Part shown: piece after piece, positions 59,135-64,000 of the stretch | How the letters are laid out: every line of letters begins with the position of its first letter | How positions within the stretch are numbered: position 1 is the stretch's first letter | Origin: Polytrichum commune | Taxonomy: Eukaryota > Streptophyta > Polytrichopsida > Polytrichales > Polytrichaceae | Direction: 5' to 3' | Assembly (NCBI GenBank): GCA_950295325.1 | Contig: OX485804.1 | Location: 44,454,001 to 44,518,000 of the forward strand | DNA length: 64,000 nucleotides | Translations under genes and position numbers: made by a program | The notes under the pieces: generated by a model | The model's database searches: none | Seen by the model: the letters and a program-made list of their open reading frames with translations, nothing else | Told to the model about the DNA's origin: nothing

Positions 59135-61042
59135 TTCCAAGTCCAATTGGTTACAATTGGTTATTCCAAGTCCCTAGTGTTTCCAAGTCCAATTGGTTAC
59201 ATAACATTTCGATCTTTCCATTTTTCTTTATTGATTTGAAGAACCTTTCATATATTTCTATAAAATGACGTGTAATTTTTTTGAAGTCTTAAACTTCAAC
59301 TGGTCGTTTTTTCAAACTCAACCGGTTCATATGTAACTAGCGGTTGGTTCTCCATGTTCATTGATCCACTTAGTTGTTATTAGGGCACAATTTCAAGAAT
59401 TTAAACTGCAACTCGTTTGGCTTGCAATAATGCAAACTGGCGACACTGGGAGAGAGGAAATTATTGCACACGAGCGTATCTATCATCTACCTAACATAAT
59501 AAGGTAGATGGGTCTTTAATGGTTATTTTTTTCCCGACTAGCCCACTTCTCTCTGTATATGAAACCTACAATTAATATGGATTGGATCAATAGAGTAATC
59601 TGTAAAGTCAAGCATAAGAAACCATGGGTTTAGTCCCAACCATTGATTTTAAGAGAATTAACACTTATACAATGCCCACACTAGGGCCAATCATTGGTCA
59701 TGGGCAATAGCAGGAGTTCCTCTTGATAGGGAAAGTGCATCTCTTCTGAAATTTACTACTACAAGTAAGGATTTTTCGCCCTACTCATAATGAAATGAAA
59801 TTGATTTTGAAGTTCGGGAAGCCAAAAGGCTAATGAACTGAGAGTTCATCGTGGTGGTAGCCTCTGTGAGATAAAGGCTAATGTCAACTTAATGGTCCAA
59901 TTGAAAGACAAACTTGAGGCTCCCTAATACTACATTCTCTAATAATGATGGAAACTTACCTCATTGAGTGTAAGGTAGTGCAATTTCACCAATGCATTCA
60001 AGACGAGAACCCCTACCAATATGAAACCCTCCCACTATTGTGGCCTAGTCGCTAGTTCTAGTGTGGGTAAAAGTCACCAAAGCTTGCTTGATGCTAAAAT
60101 AACCATCACAAATAGTGGTGTTCTTGTCCTACCAGGATAGGTGGGCCAAGGTAACCTTGCATGGGTAGCTAAGAAATTCAGGATGGTGGGTCCCATGCAC
60201 ATACCTTATTTTAGATCCTAAATTCCTCTCAAAATTTGAGAGATGAAAAGAGAAGGCCGGAAAAGGTTTCACCCAACTTTCAAAATAGGCTCCGATACAT
60301 GACAAGCCAACGAGCTCTTCATAGAAAGTTTTCTCAAAAGAAGGATCAAACCTCATGGTATAGTCCCTCTTTGAAGGACTAAGCAAATAACTCTAGTGTC
60401 CATTGGTTATTTTTGGTCATAACGATCGGTCAAAATCCTAGTGTTTCCAAGTTCAATCGCTTACATGTTGTAATCAATCTTCTTGGTTTTCCTTTATTGA
60501 ATTGAGATATAACCCATACATTGCCCTAAAATGATTGGTGTTATTTCTAAACTCTTTAACAACTTCAACTGGTTATTACGCAAACTTGACCGGTTCTTAT
60601 GCAACTAGCGATCATTTCTCCCCGTTAATTAGGATTTAAGTATGTTTGGATTTATGGATGAATTTTGGACAATTCCAACTGCCAATATGATGTACACTAG
60701 ATCACAAAACTACACAAATATATAGTAGTTAATAAGCATGGAATACAAACATTCAAAGTTGTGGTTATTACGATGTTGCTTTTGTTGTTGTTGTTTGATG
60801 TTTTTGTCCCCACAAGTGCATGTCACTTTTTTGGGGGGGGGGACAAAGTGGTTTGTCCAAATATACTTAAATGCTAGTTCGTTCATTGTACATGATGGTT
60901 AGCAAGTTCAAGTCGAGGCCGTAGTCCCTCCACTTATGTTGATTATGATATTGAGCTTAGAATGGTTATCATAGTCCGAGCATGTAGTCCAGTCTCTTCT
61001 AAACACATGTCTTTTTGGTATCCGCTCTCAGAAGCACACCTA
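59135..61042. other. Intergenic, no gene recognised
   Basis: AT-rich with a G9 run near 60834 and short AACCGGTT-type repeats (59300-59340 and 60580-60600) like those at 40300-40540. No supported gene. Confidence 0.5.
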
Positions 61043-61252
61043 ACTACACTAAATATTGTATTTAGTGTCACTTACTATCTAGAGTTACACAATGCTATAT
61101 ATGTTTACTATTGATGTGATTTTTTACCATGTAAAGATGTTGATGTTCTATGATTCCAAACAAACAACGTGACTTTTGTTGGCAACAAATAAGAGATACA
61201 ATATTGCATAATTCCTAGTAGTAAGTGACACTAAATACAATTACTAGTGTAC
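61043..61252. mobile_element. Small MITE with CTACACTAAATA ends, copy 1
   Basis: 210 bp with inverted ends of about 45 bp (CACTAAATATTGTATTTAGT, then CACTTACTATC, against AAGTGACACTAAATACAAT on the right). Related to 57541-59134 and 62659-62887. Confidence 0.7.
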
Positions 61253-61397
61253 ACACCACCCAAATATAGATGTCCAATTGAGATAAAGCAGCTGAATCAG
61301 ACACATCTACCTTCAAAAATTAGACCCCCTTATAGGGTAGTTGGTTCATTCATCTCAAGTGACTAAAAACACAAAAATTTGGAGTCTTTGAAACTAA

Positions 61398-61897
61398 GGG
61401 CCACTTCACACATGAGACTGAGGGCCCGTGACCAGTGCACTTCAAGCACTATAATTGGTGGAAAAGGTGGAGTTGGTCCAAGTTCACTTCACACTATGCT
61501 TAAGGGACCAACGGTGTAAGTGAATGCAAGATGCATGTATAGTTTGTATGGATTTCTACATGGCACCACATGGACCATGTTTCATGGTCACTTGGATTAT
61601 TTCCAAAAAATCATCTCTTGGAGATAGGTCTAACACAAAACTGGGAGACCATGGCACTCTGACATCTCACAACCGTTGATTTATTCTATTTTATCATGTG
61701 TGAGGACCCACATGAATAGAAATTCATTGAAATAGCATTTGGTTGAGGGCATGGTCACATATGGCTTCACATTACACTTGAGGATCCATGACCACACTAC
61801 ATGATTTTGGAAGTGCCTTGGGACGGCCTTTGAACACTTTCTTTTGGGCTCTCACAATTTCATGGTCACGGCTCTTGGCTCATGTGTGAAGTGGCCC
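61398..61897. mobile_element. MITE family GGGCCACTTC, copy 4
   Basis: 500 bp with GGGCCACTTCACACATGAG at the left and the inverse at the right, flanked by TAA on both sides (61395-61397 and 61898-61900). Orientation is opposite to 40911-41418. This copy has the clearest 3 bp target-site duplication of the single copies. Confidence 0.85.
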
Positions 61898-62658
61898 TAA
61901 CTTTCAATGTCAAACCACCTTAAAATAATAATCTCTAGGGTGCATAGTATTTCAAGGCTTTTAGGCTGGATGTATGAAATTTTTTTCTCTCTCTCTCTCT
62001 AATCAAATGATGTCCATAATTTACAATTCCCTTTAGAAATGCTTCGAGATCGACAACAATTATGGTCCCGTGCTTTGAGTCACTTGTCTCCTCAAATCAT
62101 GATATGTTTTAGCTTTAGATGTCATAATTGTTGCACATCTAAGTTGCTAATTTCATCATAAACTCATTATTTTTCTTGAGCGGGGTGCCACGTGTCAACC
62201 CATTACTGGTTGGGAGCATGTGAAATAATTGTTAGGGCACAAGAACAAATTTTGGCAACTAAGAGTGTACTATATTGTAAGGTAGTATATATGGAGTATT
62301 GGCTTCATAATAATGAAGAGATTAAGAATGCACTCAACAACACCTCGCTAATTTGAATTATCATGTGGGCCTCTTGCATTTGAAATTTGAACCATGACCA
62401 CTCAAAATCGGTGATATGTGATTCTAAGAAGAAACATGAAACATTCTTTGATTATTGCACGATTCATGTCGATGAAATAGCCATAGGTATCCCTAAAATC
62501 CTAGAAATTGGATGAAATTGTCAACTTTTGGATGGATGTGTATCTATTTGATGAAAATTTGTGTAATCATCCATATATGGCTTCATTACTTCCATAGTAG
62601 TAGCCAATGCTATTCTCTTGAAACCTTCACATGAAAATCATTTCTCAACATGAAATCA

Positions 62659-62887
62659 ACTACATTAAATATCCCGATTAGTGTGTGTTACTATTTAGAG
62701 TTACACAACGCAATAACGTCTTACTCATGAGTTCAATTTTTACTAACAAAAGTTCAATAGGTTGTTCGGACATCGTAGAACATAACTAACTTTGCTTGGT
62801 AATATATCACATCCTTGTTAAATATTATAGGACCACATAACTCTGAATAGTAACATGCACTAGTTGGGATAAATCGATGTAGTGTAC
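62659..62887. mobile_element. Small MITE with CTACACTAAATA ends, copy 2
   Basis: Diverged relative of 61043-61252. The left end reads CTACATTAAATATCCCGATT and the right end is its approximate inverse (GGGATAAATCGATGTAGTG). The interior is AT-rich and non-coding. Confidence 0.58.
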
Positions 62888-64000
62888 TTTAAGATAGTTA
62901 GTGACTGTGCCATCTCATCCCTTACATACATTCAACAAACATGTTCATACATTACAGTAAAATTTCCTACCTATTTACATTTCTATATAAACATACACAA
63001 TATAAGTTAGGAGATCTAGTTTCATAATACACTACAAACCGATGTTGATGGAATTGCAGTCTTTGGGCCACGCCCATCCAAACCAATTGTGCATAATTGT
63101 GCATAATTGTCATAAATTTTCATCTTTTATAATGGGACCAGGGGGCAATGAAATGAAATTGATTTTGGAGTCCATGATCCAAGAGACTTATGGGACTAGA
63201 AATACATCAAGATGCAATGGACATGGTATGACTGAGGGGTAGGCCAAAGGTATCACCGCAAGCAGGGGGCAGAGTAGGGGGCGGGGGGGTAAACAAATAG
63301 ACAAGGTTTTCTTCAAATGTAATAATATGTGTTTTTTAACTCTTCAACTTCTCTACGATCTTTAGGATTAAAAAAAAAACACATTGTTTTGATTTACGAT
63401 CTTGATTGAATTTTGTCAACATGTCGAGATCATTCTATATACCGTAGCTAGACACCCGGTCCGATAAAAAAAATCTCAAAAATGAATGTCGGATTATTTT
63501 GAAAATGATAGACACAATATGTCGGAATTACTTTAATTTTACCTTAAGCTTATGTTAGAATATGGTAGATTCTCACTTTACACAAGCTTATGTAGTGTTA
63601 ACAATTCACTATAGGGTATTACATAGATGAGGAGTTTGCGTTATATTCCAAGTTCACCTTAGTTGTCACAAAGAATTTGGGTAAACATGAAATTGCAAGA
63701 CTTTGTACTAAGAACTTTGTCTATGTCCGAAATACATTTCCGGACATCAATTTCACATAGAAGATGCACTTATTTGGAATTGTGCCCAGCTAGGGTTAGT
63801 TGGTACATGAAACAAAGTACTACCTCCAAATATAACTTTGTAATTTGAAAGTTTTGTGCAAAAGATATCAACAAATTTCAGCACGCATTTTCAAGAAGTG
63901 AGGAGGTTTGAAGAGAAGAATGTTATGAACATCTTCGCAGCTTGATTGTGCTAAGAAGAATATTTTATTTTTTAAAGAGTTGAGCTAAAACTAAGAGAAC
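62888..64000. other. Intergenic, no gene recognised
   Basis: AT-rich sequence with short direct repeats (TTGTGCATAA three times near 63088-63110) and a G8 run at 63281. No gene or element ends are seen up to the window edge. Confidence 0.5.

Overview
This is nuclear DNA from a land plant. It holds one clean housekeeping gene with ordinary GT-AG introns (sucrose-phosphate phosphatase, 51791-56400, plus strand), most of a theta-type glutathione S-transferase gene (31450-34906, minus strand), and a dense set of plant-type transposable elements: a solo LTR, a pogo-like element, tRNA-derived SINEs and several MITE families. Sucrose-phosphate phosphatase and intron-rich structure fit a plant. The abundance of GCM/SWIM-type transposase sequence suggests a non-flowering lineage, but the species cannot be fixed from the sequence alone.

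Region 1 (1-21352) is the most unusual part. A minus-strand gene (5685 to beyond position 1) and a plus-strand gene (12759-21352) are paralogues with shared intron positions. Both carry a domain that looks like the ParB/sulfiredoxin fold (motif GNHR). The plus-strand copy continues into exons resembling a beta-class N4/N6 DNA methyltransferase, with a motif-IV-like ADIPE followed by a motif-I-like CGVGGS. Between them, a GCM-like zinc domain + DDE + SWIM transposase gene (6210-9944) is transcribed divergently from the first gene across about 520 bp. The introns and flanks of these genes are filled with tandem arrays of three unrelated palindromes (A, B, C). These share one geometry: 10-11 bp inverted arms around a very small core. 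All three genes carry frameshifts or in-frame stops, so the copies here look decayed. I infer that they are the remains of one or more large mobile elements pairing a transposase with a ParB/methyltransferase-like protein and palindromic site arrays.

Region 2 (21353-51000) is intergenic and repeat-rich. It contains a 1652 bp pogo-like element with perfect ends but substituted catalytic acids, the theta GST gene just beyond it, a displaced copy of the GST first exon, and MITEs, hairpins and SINEs. Several of the elements have readable target-site duplications.

Region 3 (51000-64000) holds the intact sucrose-phosphate phosphatase gene (8 coding exons, 426 codons, all HAD motifs present). Downstream are nested MITEs, including a 953 bp foldback element inserted inside another element.
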